A stretch of 64,000 nt of DNA from positions 124,001 through 188,000 of the forward strand of contig NZ_JBIGIC010000010.1 of the NCBI RefSeq assembly GCF_043555985.1, written 5' to 3'. This document shows, one piece after another, positions 8,879 to 22,078 of this stretch. The position numbers were made by a program, and so were the translations under genes. The DNA is from Pelomonas candidula. Lineage in GTDB: Bacteria > Pseudomonadota > Gammaproteobacteria > Burkholderiales > Burkholderiaceae_C. The stretch's first letter is position 1. Every line of letters starts with the position of its first letter. Below the pieces are notes generated by a model. That model was not told the DNA's origin. It searched no databases and saw only the letters and a program-made list of their open reading frames with translations.

Positions 8879-9793
8879 TCAGCGTTGCAGTGTGATCACC
8901 GCGCCGGTGGTGGACGGCGTCGCGCAAGATTCGTCATCGTCGAAGGCGATGTCGCCGCCGGCGTCGGCCACGCCGGTGGCCTTCATCGTCTCGAACGGGA
9001 ACAGCTTCTTGTCCATCATGTGCGAGGTCACGATGTTGCCCATGGCCGTGAAGATGTTGTCGATGCGGCCGGGGTAGCGCTTCTCCCACTCGTTGATCAT
9101 GGCCTTGACCTGCACACGCTGCAGGTTCTCCTGGCTGCCGCAGAGGTTGCAAGGAATGATCGGGAACTCGCGGTGCTCGGCCCAGCGCACGAGGTCAGGC
9201 TCCTTCACGTAGGCCAGCGGGCGGATGACGACGTTCTTGCCGTCGTCGCTGACCAGCTTGGGCGGCATGCCCTTCATGCGGCTGCCGAAGAACATGTTCA
9301 GGAACAGTGTCGTGACCATGTCGTCGCGGTGGTGGCCCAGCGCGATCTTCGTCGCGCCCAGCTCGCCGGCCACGCGGTACAGGATGCCGCGGCGCAGGCG
9401 CGAGCACAGGCTGCAGGTCGTCTTGCCCTCGGGCACCAGCTTCTTGACGATGCTGTATGTGTCCTGGTTCTCGATGTGGAAGTCGACGCCGCGGCTCTTC
9501 AGGTAGGTGGGCAGTACGTCCTCGGGGAAGCCGGGCTGCTTCTGGTCGAGGTTGACGGCGACGAGGCTGAACTTGATCGGCGCGCGCTGCTGCAGGTTCA
9601 GCAGGATGTCCAGCATCGCGTAGCTGTCCTTGCCACCGGACAGGCAGACCATGACCTTGTCGCCGTCTTCGATCATGTTGAAGTCGGTGATGGCCTGGCC
9701 CACCTGGCGGTGCAGGCGCTTGGACAGCTTGTTGATTTCGTGGGCTGCCTTCTTGTCGGCGGCGGCTTGGTCGAGATCGAGGACTTCAGACAT
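8879..9793 (-). CDS. ttcA: tRNA 2-thiocytidine(32) synthetase TtcA
   Basis: 304 residues. TtcA adenylates and thiolates C32 of certain tRNAs, using an Fe-S cluster. The PP-loop ATP site SGGKDS is at residues 52-57; the cluster cysteines are C127 and C130 (CSLC) and C215 (first of CNLC). Length and motifs are typical. It is separated by only six bases from the oxidoreductase-FolB fusion upstream, so the two are almost certainly co-transcribed. In relatives a stand-alone folB commonly sits beside ttcA. Confidence 0.96.
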   Translation of the reverse strand: MSEVLDLDQAAADKKAAHEINKLSKRLHRQVGQAITDFNMIEDGDKVMVCLSGGKDSYAMLDILLNLQQRAPIKFSLVAVNLDQKQPGFPEDVLPTYLKSRGVDFHIENQDTYSIVKKLVPEGKTTCSLCSRLRRGILYRVAGELGATKIALGHHRDDMVTTLFLNMFFGSRMKGMPPKLVSDDGKNVVIRPLAYVKEPDLVRWAEHREFPIIPCNLCGSQENLQRVQVKAMINEWEKRYPGRIDNIFTAMGNIVTSHMMDKKLFPFETMKATGVADAGGDIAFDDDESCATPSTTGAVITLQR

Positions 9794-9799
9794 GGTGGG

Positions 9800-11050
9800 T
9801 CACCAGATTCCGGTTTCGGAGCTGACTGCGACTTCGCAGTCCGGGAAGATTTCGAGCTTGGTCAGCTTCACGCGCACGCCGACGACGCCGGTCAGGCTCA
9901 TCAGGCGGTTGCTGAGCTTGCCCACCAGCGCCTCGACGAGGTCGGTGTGCTCGGTGGTGCACTCGTCGATGATGGCGGCGCGGATGCGGCGGTAGTCCAG
10001 CACGCGGCCGATATCGGCGTCGCGCGCGACGATGGGCAGCGCGCCGAGGTTGACTTCGGCGTCCACCTGGATGGGCTGCGGGCCGTCGCGCTCGAAGTCC
10101 AGGATGCCCAGGTTGGCCTTGAAGCGCAGGCCCTGCAGGTGGATGACCTGGCGGTTGTTGAAGCGCTGCGGAGCGGCTGCGGCGGCTTCCGGGCGCAGCG
10201 CCTGCTCGATGAGCTTGGCGGCCTGCACGCCGTCGGCCAGCGCCGTCTGCACACAGGGGTGCCAGCGGCCGCTGGCGTCGCCGGCGACGAAGGCGTGCGG
10301 GCGGTCGTGCTCGCTCAGCAGGCCGAAGGCGGACGGCTCGGGCTCGAAGCCCAGCAGCGCGGCGACGAGGTCGAAGCGTTCGTCGCCCACCGTGACGCCG
10401 GCGTCGTCGGCACGCAGCCCGTCGGGCAGCGGCGTGGCCAGGCGCAGCTGGATGCGCGGATGGGACTCGACGCGGTTGATGAGGTGGACCTGTGCGCGCC
10501 AGCTGCCGCGCGCCCACAGCGTCACGTCGCTGCCGCGGTCGGCCAGGAACAGCGCGTTCTCGGCTGCGTTGTCGCCGGCGCCCAGCACCAGCACGCGCCC
10601 GGCGGGCAGCGCGTCGCGGCGCTGGGTCAGCGCGGTGGCGTCCAGCACGCGCGGGTGCGGCACGGCGAAGTAGCGTGCCGGGCGCAGCAGCCTTAGGCCG
10701 GTGGCGACCAGCAGCGCGCGGGCGTGCACGTGTTCGCCGCTGGCCAGCTGCAGCGTCCAGGCGCCGGCGGCGTGACGGGCCGATTCGGCCGTGCTGCGCA
10801 GGCGCAGCGCGATGCCGGGTGTGGCCTGGACCTGATTCGCGTAGTTCAGCGCCAGGTCCGTCAGCGCAGCGGCGGGCTGGCCCAGCACCCAATCCTGGCG
10901 GAAGTCCAGCCCGCGCAGCGCGGCGCACAGCTGCGGCTCGCGCTCGACCAGCAGCGTCGACAGCCCCAGCTGAGCGAGCCACGACGCGGCGCTGCAGCCC
11001 GCGGGGCCGCCGCCGAGGATGGCAACGTCGAAGGAAAGGGTGTTGGGCAT
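9800..11050 (-). CDS. Fusion: FAD/NAD(P)-dependent oxidoreductase + dihydroneopterin aldolase
   Basis: 416 residues in one uninterrupted frame. Residues 5-285 form a thioredoxin-reductase-like flavoprotein: the FAD motif ILGGGPAG (11-18), a second dinucleotide motif VLGAGDNAAE (155-164), and the distal FAD motif FVAGDASG. The redox CxxC of thioredoxin reductase is absent. Residues about 300-416 are a complete FolB domain: GILDFER (E320), LDYRRI (Y353), LVEAL (E373) and KLTK (K398), matching the catalytic Glu, Tyr and Lys of dihydroneopterin aldolase, the folate-pathway enzyme releasing glycolaldehyde and 6-hydroxymethyl-dihydropterin. The ATG at 11050 is preferred; an in-frame TTG lies at 11065. 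The flavoprotein's role is unknown. Confidence 0.85.
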   Translation of the reverse strand: MPNTLSFDVAILGGGPAGCSAASWLAQLGLSTLLVEREPQLCAALRGLDFRQDWVLGQPAAALTDLALNYANQVQATPGIALRLRSTAESARHAAGAWTLQLASGEHVHARALLVATGLRLLRPARYFAVPHPRVLDATALTQRRDALPAGRVLVLGAGDNAAENALFLADRGSDVTLWARGSWRAQVHLINRVESHPRIQLRLATPLPDGLRADDAGVTVGDERFDLVAALLGFEPEPSAFGLLSEHDRPHAFVAGDASGRWHPCVQTALADGVQAAKLIEQALRPEAAAAAPQRFNNRQVIHLQGLRFKANLGILDFERDGPQPIQVDAEVNLGALPIVARDADIGRVLDYRRIRAAIIDECTTEHTDLVEALVGKLSNRLMSLTGVVGVRVKLTKLEIFPDCEVAVSSETGIW

Positions 11051-11089
11051 GGGCAGCCGGGGCAAAGCCGCGGATTATCCCAGCCGGGG

Positions 11090-11701
11090 CTATTTCCGGG
11101 TGATCCGCCGGTAGACCCGCCACCCCAGCAGCGCGGCAAGGATCACGCCGTAGACGGCCGGCTCGGCGAAGTTGTGCTTGCCGGCGCGCATCCAGATGAA
11201 GTGCAGCAGCGCAATGACCGAGACGGCGTAGACGGTCTTGTGCAGGGCCTGCCAGCGCCTGGCGCTCAGGGCCTTGATGGCGCGGTTGAAGCTGGTGGCC
11301 GCCAGCGGCAGCATCAGCGCCCAGGCGGTGAAGCCCATCAGGATGAAGGGCCGCTTGGCGATGTCGGCGGCGATGTCGCCCACCTCCAGCCCCATGTCCA
11401 GCCAGCCGTAGGCCAGCAGGTGCAGGCTGGCGTAGACGAAACTGAACACGCCCAGCATGCGGCGGAATCGCGCCAGCGCGGCCAGGCCGGCCAGCTCGCG
11501 CAGCGGCGTGATCGCCAGCGTCAGCCACAGGCCGCGCAGCGTCCAGTCGCCGAGCCGGCGGATCAGCGCCTCGGCAGGGTTTGCGCCGAGTTGATTGGTG
11601 GCTGCCGCGTAGACCAGCCAGGCCAGCGGCAGCAGACACGCCAGGAACAGCAGGGGCTTGGCTGCGCCATTCAGCAAGGCCCCTTGGACGATGCTGCGCA
11701 T
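11090..11701 (-). CDS. msrQ: Heme-binding membrane subunit MsrQ of methionine sulfoxide reductase
   Basis: 203 residues from the ATG at 11701, a normal MsrQ length; six hydrophobic segments are expected. MsrQ is the b-type heme protein of the inner membrane that passes electrons to periplasmic MsrP. Conserved features are LLPLAWLVYAA, the heme-region histidine in FVYASLHLLAYGW, and RRWQALHKTVYAVSVIALLHF. An in-frame ATG at 11782, four bases after the msrP stop, would add 27 residues encoded by a palindromic repeat and unlike MsrQ, so I prefer 11701, which follows a G-rich ribosome site (GGGGGAC). Confidence 0.88.
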   Translation of the reverse strand: MRSIVQGALLNGAAKPLLFLACLLPLAWLVYAAATNQLGANPAEALIRRLGDWTLRGLWLTLAITPLRELAGLAALARFRRMLGVFSFVYASLHLLAYGWLDMGLEVGDIAADIAKRPFILMGFTAWALMLPLAATSFNRAIKALSARRWQALHKTVYAVSVIALLHFIWMRAGKHNFAEPAVYGVILAALLGWRVYRRITRK

Positions 11702-11707
11702 CGTCCG

Positions 11708-11742
11708 TCCCCCAAGGGGAGCGGCCAAGCTTGGGGCGGCCC
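11708..11742. repeat. Palindromic repeat-like element at msrP/msrQ junction
   Basis: Contains the near-palindrome TCCCCCAAGGGGA (11708-11720), the perfect palindrome CCAAGCTTGG (11725-11734) and, on the minus strand, the 13-mer GGGCCGCCCCAAG (11730-11742). The same 13-mer occurs in the repeat at 63580. It lies where the msrQ start should be and so extends the open frame. Confidence 0.5.
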
Positions 11743-11786
11743 GGCGCTTGTCCTGCAGCGCATTCGTCAGCAGACGCTTCATCGGG

Positions 11787-12758
<972 letters not shown>

Positions 12759-12842
12759 GAGAGGGCTTTCGCGATCGGGATGGCTGGTGGGTCGCGGCGA
12801 CCCGGCCGCAACTTACACCCGGAACCGCAACGATGTCGGACG

Positions 12843-16213
<3,371 letters not shown>

Positions 16214-16217
<4 letters not shown>

Positions 16218-17512
16218 GCAAACACCCCCTGCAGGAACCAGCCCGACGCCGCGGACTCGGTGACCGACAGCCGCTCGTGATAGATCCACAGCAGCCCGCG
16301 CGCCGCGCTGCGGTAGACGAAATAGTCGCGCGTCTGCAGCTCGGCGGGGCCTTCCCACCAGCCAGCTTCGACGCGATGCGGCCCGCTGATGCGTGTCAGC
16401 GGGCCGCAGTACATCGGCTGCTCGCGCGCGTCGCAGCGCAGCGGCAGCGGCGGCTCGACGAGCCAGGTGGGCTGCGGCCCCGGCGGGCGGCGTACGGCGG
16501 GCGACTGTGCGGACGACGGCCACGCCAGCCAGCGCTGCATGCGGTCCAGCCGGTGGTCTTCGTGCAGCCGGCCCTCGCGCACGCGGGCGGCGCCCAGCCG
16601 CACCGACAGCCGCTCCAGCAGCGCGTGGGTCGTCGTGCGCTCCTGCGGGTCGGTGTGGCCGGGCAGCAGGCCGGCGCTCAGTTCCTGCAGCGGCAGCACG
16701 GTGTCGGCGCTGAGCGTGATCTCGCCGGCTGGCGCGGCCAGCGTCGTGCGGGCCAGGTGCTCGGCCAGCAGCCGCGTCAGGCGGGGCAGGTCGCGCGTCG
16801 TGTCGGCCGTGGCGACGGTCAGCTCGCCGCCGTCGGCCACGTCGCGGGCGCGCATCGCGTCGTGCTGCCAGGCCAGGCGCAGCGCCCGCACGCCAGCGTG
16901 GCGGGCGGCCAGGAAGGCGCAGAGCTGGCGCAGCAGCGTCTCGGCGAAGTGCAGCAGCACGGGCGCATGCTCGACGCGCCAGGGCAGCTCCAGCCGCGCG
17001 TCGAAGCGGTCGGGCAGCGTCAGCCAGTCGTGTACTTCGGGTCGGTCGCCGTAGGCCTGGTCAAGCGCAGTCAGCAGCGCCGGGCCGAAGCGTCTGGCCA
17101 GCGCCGCGCGCGGCAGGCGGCGCAGCTCGCCCAGGCACGTGCAGCCCAGGCGGGCCAGCATGGCGTGGTGGGCCAGGGCAGCGGTCAGCGCCAGCAGTGG
17201 CAGCGCGTCCAGGCGTTCGCTCAAGGCACCTCGCCGGGGTGGCTCGGGGCAGCGCGCCAGCGCGAGTGCGGCCAGCGCCGTCGGCGCCCAGGCGCTGGCG
17301 CCCAGCGCGAGGCCGGCCTCATCGGCCTGCGCCTGCAGCCGCAGCCGCAGCGCGCGGGCGCCGCGGAACAGCCGCAGGCTGGCCGACACCTCCGCGACGA
17401 CCGCCTCCTCCAGCCGGGCAACGCGTGGCGTGAAGCTCAGCGCCAGCCAGGCCAGGGCGTCGATGTCGCCGGCCGGGGCATCAGGCCTGCAGCACAGGGC
17501 GAGCCAGCGCAT
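16214..17512 (-). CDS. imuB: ImuB, inactive Y-family polymerase-like mutasome adaptor
   Basis: 432 residues. Family ImuB proteins resemble Y-family polymerases but lack catalytic residues; they bind the beta clamp and recruit DnaE2. Here the start MRWLALCCRPD has no catalytic Asp-containing DxD motif. A thumb/helix-hairpin region follows (LGCTCLGELRRLPRAALARRFG) and then a little-finger-like domain. The C-terminus carries TWLVEPPLPLRCD and RDYFVYRSAARGLLWIYHE, typical of ImuB. It overlaps imuA by 32 bases and dnaE2 by four, so translation is probably coupled. Confidence 0.92.
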
Positions 17513-18356
17513 GGTCGCGCTCCGTTGGCGTGCTGACCGGTGTCGGGGCGGGGGCAGGCACTGGTGCCGGTGCCGGCTGGGGCTTGCGCCGGGCGGCCGT
17601 CAGCAGCGGCTCGACCGCGCCGGGCACGGCCGGCAGCGCCAGCCAGCCCTCGTGCGCGGGCCCGCGTCGCTTGAGCAGGTGCACGTCCAGCTCCCAGTCG
17701 TCACCAGGCTTCACGACGAGGCGCAGCGGCGCGGCCGAGGACTGTTGGCCCGCGCGCTCCGGTCGCACGAGGAAGGCGGGCGCGTCCGACGCCAGCGCGT
17801 TGACCTGCAGGCGCCGGATCTGCTCCGGCCGTGCCTCGGGCAGCCACGCCAGCACGGCCACGCGCGACTTGATGGCCTGTTCGGCCGCCCACAGCGCTTG
17901 ATCCGGCGTGGCCGCGCTGACCCAGACCAGTGCCGACGGCGGCAGGCCCAGCGCCTGCAGGCCTGGCAGATGGGGCGTGTGGGGCGGGTTGATGAGCAGC
18001 AGCGAACGCAGCGCCGGTTCGGCACGAGCGCGGCGGCCCGTGCCGGCGGCAGGCGGCAGCGCCTGACTAGCCCACCAGTTGCGCAGCGCCGGCGCGAGCA
18101 GCCGCCACTCCAACACGCCGGCTTGCGGCGTCAGCAACTCGGTGACGGCCCGCAGCGGCCAGCCGCCGCCGGGCAGCTCGGCATCCAGCGTCGCGAAGCC
18201 GCTGGGCAGCGTCGGGTCGGCCGTGGTGCTGAAGCTGCTGCCGCGCCACAGCCGGCCCTGCAACTGGGCTTCGAGGGACGGCTGCCCGGGTGGCAGCTTC
18301 AGCAACGATGGAGCCAGGTGGGGGCTGGCGACGGAGGCGGCAAGGACGGACTGCAT
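17481..18356 (-). CDS. imuA: ImuA, RecA-like SOS mutasome protein
   Basis: 291 residues. ImuA is a RecA/SulA-related protein that works with ImuB and DnaE2 in damage-induced mutagenesis. The core has LWRGSSF, SGFATLDAELPGGGWP then ELLTP, matching the RecA-like N-terminal strand-loop, although the P-loop is degenerate. A Pro/Ala-rich tail (QPAPAPVPAPAPTP) ends the protein. The ATG at 18356 is chosen: a frame open to 18446 would start inside the LexA operator. First gene of the SOS operon. Confidence 0.9.
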   Translation of the reverse strand: MQSVLAASVASPHLAPSLLKLPPGQPSLEAQLQGRLWRGSSFSTTADPTLPSGFATLDAELPGGGWPLRAVTELLTPQAGVLEWRLLAPALRNWWASQALPPAAGTGRRARAEPALRSLLLINPPHTPHLPGLQALGLPPSALVWVSAATPDQALWAAEQAIKSRVAVLAWLPEARPEQIRRLQVNALASDAPAFLVRPERAGQQSSAAPLRLVVKPGDDWELDVHLLKRRGPAHEGWLALPAVPGAVEPLLTAARRKPQPAPAPVPAPAPTPVSTPTERDHALARPVLQA

Positions 18357-18418
18357 GGCCGGAAAGCGATCAAAGGCGTGTGGCGGGGGAGGGATGCGGA
18401 GCTGGGATGAGATCACAA

Positions 18419-18438
18419 TACTGTATGTATATCCAGTA
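18419..18438 (-). promoter_or_regulatory. LexA (SOS) operator of imuA-imuB-dnaE2
   Basis: TACTGTATGTATATCCAGTA matches the 20-base E. coli LexA consensus TACTGTATATATATACAGTA at 18 positions, keeping CTGT-N8-CCAG. It lies about 62 bases upstream of the imuA start. Binding here would place the mutasome operon under damage control. Confidence 0.9.
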
Positions 18439-18546
18439 TTTTCCACCTATCGGCCTGCGTCGGCCGCTAGCATCCGACGTCGCCTGACGCGAGCGGTACG
18501 GGCATCGTCGCGCCCGCGATCCAGCCAGTAAGCCAAGGAGTTTTCG

Positions 18547-18945
18547 ATGATCAGCAGTGACGAGACGGCCATCCGCGAGACGGTGTCCACGTGGATGGCG
18601 GCGTCCCAATCGGGCGACGTGGACACCGTGCTGGGCCTGGTGGCGGACGACGTCGTGTTCCTGGCGCCGGGCCGGCCGCCCATGCACAAGGCCGAGTTCG
18701 AGACCCTGTCTCGCGCTCAGGCCCAGCCCGGCGGGCCGGAGATCGCCGGCGACAGCGACATCCAGGAGATCCAGGTCGTTGGCGACTGGGCCTTCATGTG
18801 GACGCGGCTGCGCATCATCGTCACGCCGCCGGGCGGCGCAGCCCTCGAACGTGCCGGCCACACGCTGACGGTGTTGAAGAAGGTTGCCGGCCGCTGGGTC
18901 ATCGCCCGCGACGCCAACCTGCTGGCGCCCGTGAAGCCTGGCTAG
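18547..18945 (+). CDS. SnoaL-like / DUF4440 (SgcJ/EcaC family) protein
   Basis: 132 residues with AAGGAG seven bases before the ATG. The NTF2-like cone fold is indicated by IRETVSTWMAASQSGDVDTV, LVADDVVFLAPG and the closing VLKKVAGRWVIARDAN. Small proteins of this family bind or isomerise diverse small molecules; the specific role is unknown. It stands alone, divergent from imuA, and its stop is four bases from the convergent srkA stop. The LexA box lies between the two divergent genes, but about 110 bp from this start. Confidence 0.85.
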   Translation: MISSDETAIRETVSTWMAASQSGDVDTVLGLVADDVVFLAPGRPPMHKAEFETLSRAQAQPGGPEIAGDSDIQEIQVVGDWAFMWTRLRIIVTPPGGAALERAGHTLTVLKKVAGRWVIARDANLLAPVKPG

Positions 18946-18948
18946 GAA

Positions 18949-20007
18949 TCAGGCAAACCCGTCGCCGTCGAAGTCGACGAAGTCGTCATCCCGCACCAGC
19001 GTCGGCGGCACGTCCTTGGGCCGCATGGCCTCCAGTTGTTCGCGCAGCAGCGCGACCTGATCCATCCAGTAGTTGGGCGTGCCGAACCACGGGAACGCGA
19101 CCGGGAAGGCCGGGTCGCCCCAGCGGCGAGCCAGCCAGGCGCTGTGGTGGATCATGCGCATCGTGCGTAGCGGCTCGATGAGGCGCAACTCGCGGTCGTC
19201 GAACTCGGCGATCTGCTCGTAACCGTCCAGCACGGCGTTGAGCTGGCGGCGGGCGGCGTCGGGCTCGCCCGGCAGCAGCATCCACAGGTCCTGCACGACC
19301 GGGCCCATGACGGCGTCGTCGAGGTCCACGAAATGCGGCCCGCGGTCGGGCGTCCACAGGATGTTGCCGGGGTGGCAGTCGCCGTGCAGCCGGGTCAGCT
19401 GCAGGTCGGGCAGGCTGTCGAAGGCGGCCTGGATGGCGTCGATGGCGCGGCGCACGGTGTCGTCCCAGCCCGGGGCGATCTCGGGCGGGATGGCCTCGTG
19501 CCCGATGAGCCAGTCGCGTGCGGCCTGGGCCGGCGCGGCGCTGGCCCAGGACAGGCGCTCGGCAAACGGTCGTTGCCGGCCCACGCCGTGCAGCCGCGCC
19601 AGCAGCCGGCCGATCCAGCGCAGCACCTCGGGGTCTTCCAGCTCCGGTCCGCGCCCGCCCTGGCGCGGCGTGACGGCCAGGCGCTGGCCCTGGTAGTGGA
19701 ACAAGGTCGAGCCGCCGTTCAGCACCCATGGCGCGGCGACGGGCACCTCGGCTGCGGCCAGTTCGGCGGCGAAGGCGTGCTCTTCGAGGATCTGAGCATC
19801 GCTCCAGCGCGCCGGCCGGTAGAACTTGGCGACGCCGACGTTGCTGCCGTTGCGGCTGTCTTCCAGGTGCACCTGCAGCACGCGGTTCTCGAACGAGTTC
19901 AACTGCAGCATGCGGCCGTCGGCGCGCAGGCCGGCAGCGTCGAGGGCATCTAGCATGAACTCCGGCGTCAGGTCGCCGAAGCTGAGGTCTGGGGTCGCGT
20001 GGTGCAT
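18949..20007 (-). CDS. srkA: Stress-response serine/threonine kinase SrkA (YihE/RdoA)
   Basis: 352 residues, an APH/choline-kinase-fold protein kinase. The lysine in GVAKFYRPARWSD, the catalytic loop LHGDCHPGNIL (208-217) and the metal-binding FVDLDDAVMGP (D228, D230) are intact, and the C-terminal segment HHSAWLARRWGDPAFP is typical. In E. coli SrkA counters programmed death during stress and is coupled to DsbA; no dsbA is nearby here. The length is slightly over that of E. coli. Confidence 0.92.
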   Translation of the reverse strand: MHHATPDLSFGDLTPEFMLDALDAAGLRADGRMLQLNSFENRVLQVHLEDSRNGSNVGVAKFYRPARWSDAQILEEHAFAAELAAAEVPVAAPWVLNGGSTLFHYQGQRLAVTPRQGGRGPELEDPEVLRWIGRLLARLHGVGRQRPFAERLSWASAAPAQAARDWLIGHEAIPPEIAPGWDDTVRRAIDAIQAAFDSLPDLQLTRLHGDCHPGNILWTPDRGPHFVDLDDAVMGPVVQDLWMLLPGEPDAARRQLNAVLDGYEQIAEFDDRELRLIEPLRTMRMIHHSAWLARRWGDPAFPVAFPWFGTPNYWMDQVALLREQLEAMRPKDVPPTLVRDDDFVDFDGDGFA

Positions 20008-20042
20008 CCGGCGAGTGTCGCCGGTCGAGGTGCGGGGCCCCT

Positions 20043-20927
20043 TCAGCGGCGGCGCGGGCGCTCGGTGGCGTAGCGCGGCGCGTCGACGACGACACCCACG
20101 ATGTCGTCCATCATGGCTTCTTCATCGGCATCGTCCAGCACCGGCAGGCTGCGCGGGTTGTAGCGCGCCGTGTCCAGGCTGCGCTGGGGTTGGCGGCGCT
20201 GCGGCATGTGCATGGGCTGGGTCTGCATGTGGCGCGGCTGACGCGGTTCGGGGTAGGGCTCGCTGCCGCCGCCACCGTTGCCGAAGACGCTGGCGTCCTG
20301 CCACAGCGGCAGCGGCTGCGAGAACTGACCCCAGTCGCTGCCGAATTCGTCTTCGCCCGTATTCATGCTCATGCCGATGCTTGCGCGGCGCCGTGGCAGG
20401 CTGGATGTCGCGGCCGGTGCGGGCAGAGGGCCGCGCGGGTTGCTGCCCTGGGGCACGAGTAGCTGCAGCTCGGCGACGCTGGGCAGATGGTCCATCCCGC
20501 AGCGCAGGTAGCGCACGCGGCAGGCCGACAGCACCGCGTGCTTGATCTGCAGGCTGCGCGGCGTGACGCCCCGTTCGCCTTCCAGGTCGATGGCGGCCAG
20601 CACGCGGCCGTTGGGGCTGCAGACGGCGAACGTCACGTGCGAGGTGCCCAGCAGGTCGAACCAGTAGCGCACTTCCTTGGCCTCGGTCGGCTGGCAGAAA
20701 CGCACCAGCGGCAGCTTGGACAGCACGACGTGATGGGGCAGGGCCTCGCGCAGCAGGCGGAAGACGCGGCGCTCATCGCTCGTGAACACCGGCCGGGCAG
20801 TCAGCGACCACTCACCTGGCAGGCCTTTGTTGGCATACGCCGGGCGACGCAGCGCCCAGACCAGGCTGATGGCCAGGCCCAGCACGCAAACAGCCAGCGC
20901 GGCGATCCAGTAGATGGCGTACGGCAT
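20043..20927 (-). CDS. DUF2726-domain membrane-anchored protein
   Basis: 294 residues. One N-terminal transmembrane helix (MPYAIYWIAALAVCVLGLAI) is followed by a DUF2726-like region (about 40-175) with SLTARPVFTSDERRVFRLLREALP, VRFCQPTEAKEV and VLAAIDLEGE, a fold related to restriction-endonuclease-like domains. The last 110 residues are low-complexity, rich in Pro, Gln, Arg and Met. GAGGGA just before the ATG at 20927 supports that start over a longer frame. Function unknown. Confidence 0.75.
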   Translation of the reverse strand: MPYAIYWIAALAVCVLGLAISLVWALRRPAYANKGLPGEWSLTARPVFTSDERRVFRLLREALPHHVVLSKLPLVRFCQPTEAKEVRYWFDLLGTSHVTFAVCSPNGRVLAAIDLEGERGVTPRSLQIKHAVLSACRVRYLRCGMDHLPSVAELQLLVPQGSNPRGPLPAPAATSSLPRRRASIGMSMNTGEDEFGSDWGQFSQPLPLWQDASVFGNGGGGSEPYPEPRQPRHMQTQPMHMPQRRQPQRSLDTARYNPRSLPVLDDADEEAMMDDIVGVVVDAPRYATERPRRR

Positions 20928-21059
20928 GTCCCTCGGGGAGTTCGGCGTCGTCGCCGACGGACTTGCGGCGCATTGGGAGTTCAATGTAGCGCAATCAAGT
21001 GACAGCCGATTCATCGGTATTCCCGATTCCCCCAGTATGAGGGGCCTCCGACTGGGCGG

Positions 21060-21869
21060 TTACTCCTTGGCGGCCCGGCCGGACGAGTCGAAATGCGCCT
21101 TGACCTCCGCCACGCTGTCGACGAAGTCGCTGATGACCTGGGCCTGGCGCTTGAACTGGAAGTCCAGTTCGCCCAGGTGGCGTTCCAGAGCCTGCTCGAC
21201 CTGGGAGCCGAACGAGTCCGGCGGCAGGCGCAGGTAGGCCGCGGACTCGCTGCCGTCGCGCTCGACGATGGCGCCAGCGGCGGTCGCGATGCTCAGCATC
21301 GGGCGGTTCTCGCTCAGCGCGTGGATGAACAGGGTGTCGATGCCGCGGTTGCGGGCGTGCAGCGCGGCGGTCTCGAACAGCCGCCGGCCCAGGCCGCGGC
21401 CGCGCGACTCCGGCAGCACCGAGACACCGAACTCGGCCATCGTGCGGGTCGGGTCGCCGGGCACCGGATCGCCGTATGCAAGATGGGCCAGCGCCACCAG
21501 TTGCAGGCGGCGGTTGAAGATGCCCAGCACCTCGTCGCGGGCGAAGTCGATGCCGAGGGCGTACTTGTGGATCTGCTCGTCCGAAGCCGCATAGCCGAAG
21601 CGCAGGTAGCGGTCATGCGCGTCCATTGCCAGCAGGTGCTCGATCATGCGGCGGCGGTGACGGCGGGCCAGCGAGCGGATCGGCACCCAGGTCGACAGCC
21701 GCTCGAGCGCCGCCCGGGCCGTGGCGAGCGGGCCGTCCGTGGGCTCGGTGGAAGGGGAGGGCGGTGGCGCCGGGTTCGGGTCCGGGCCGAACGCCGACAG
21801 CACCTCGTCCCAGCCGGTGACGGGTTCGGCAGGAGGAGCTGCGGGGACGGATTCGGGTTTGCGTGGCAT
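21060..21869 (-). CDS. GNAT-family N-acetyltransferase
   Basis: 269 residues. A Pro-rich, apparently disordered N-terminus of about 50 residues precedes an acetyltransferase domain: RHRRRMIEHLLAMDAHDRYL, then the acetyl-CoA loop LPESRGRGLGRRLFETAALHA, and NRGIDTLFIHALSENRPML. The C-terminal helix (VEQALERHLGELDFQFKRQ) may mediate dimerisation. The start at 21869 (MPRKPES) avoids an upstream extension with an unrelated composition. Substrate unknown. It is divergent from rplM. Confidence 0.82.
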   Translation of the reverse strand: MPRKPESVPAAPPAEPVTGWDEVLSAFGPDPNPAPPPSPSTEPTDGPLATARAALERLSTWVPIRSLARRHRRRMIEHLLAMDAHDRYLRFGYAASDEQIHKYALGIDFARDEVLGIFNRRLQLVALAHLAYGDPVPGDPTRTMAEFGVSVLPESRGRGLGRRLFETAALHARNRGIDTLFIHALSENRPMLSIATAAGAIVERDGSESAAYLRLPPDSFGSQVEQALERHLGELDFQFKRQAQVISDFVDSVAEVKAHFDSSGRAAKE

Positions 21870-21908
21870 GGTGGCCGGTTTGGCAGGCAAGCGTAACGCG
21901 CAGGGGCC

Positions 21909-21937
21909 TTTCAAACCAGGGGCTTCGCTGCTACACT
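21909..21937 (+). promoter_or_regulatory. Possible promoter of rplM-rpsI
   Basis: TTTCAA and TACACT are separated by 17 bases upstream of rplM, leaving a leader of about 135 bases that could serve ribosomal autoregulation. The hexamers are weak matches, so this is tentative. Confidence 0.3.
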
Positions 21938-22078
21938 CGTGGGCTTTTCCGTCAAAAGGCTGCGGGAAAGAACCGTGTCGAGAGGCTGCGCTTGAAAAGC
22001 AGCACCGAGGCCGGAACATATTCAGCCATGCATCGCCGGCTTCCTCTTCGAGGGACCGGTACAGCGAAAGCTACTCTC

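Noticed and set aside
16218..16523. Upstream extension of dnaE2
   Set aside because: The extra 102 residues are Arg/Ala-rich imuB antiframe; the ATG at 16217 overlaps the imuB stop in the usual ATGA way.
18357..18446. Earlier ATG for imuA
   Set aside because: It falls within about ten bases of the LexA operator, so it would have to be transcribed from further upstream; the sequence before 18356 is unlike ImuA.
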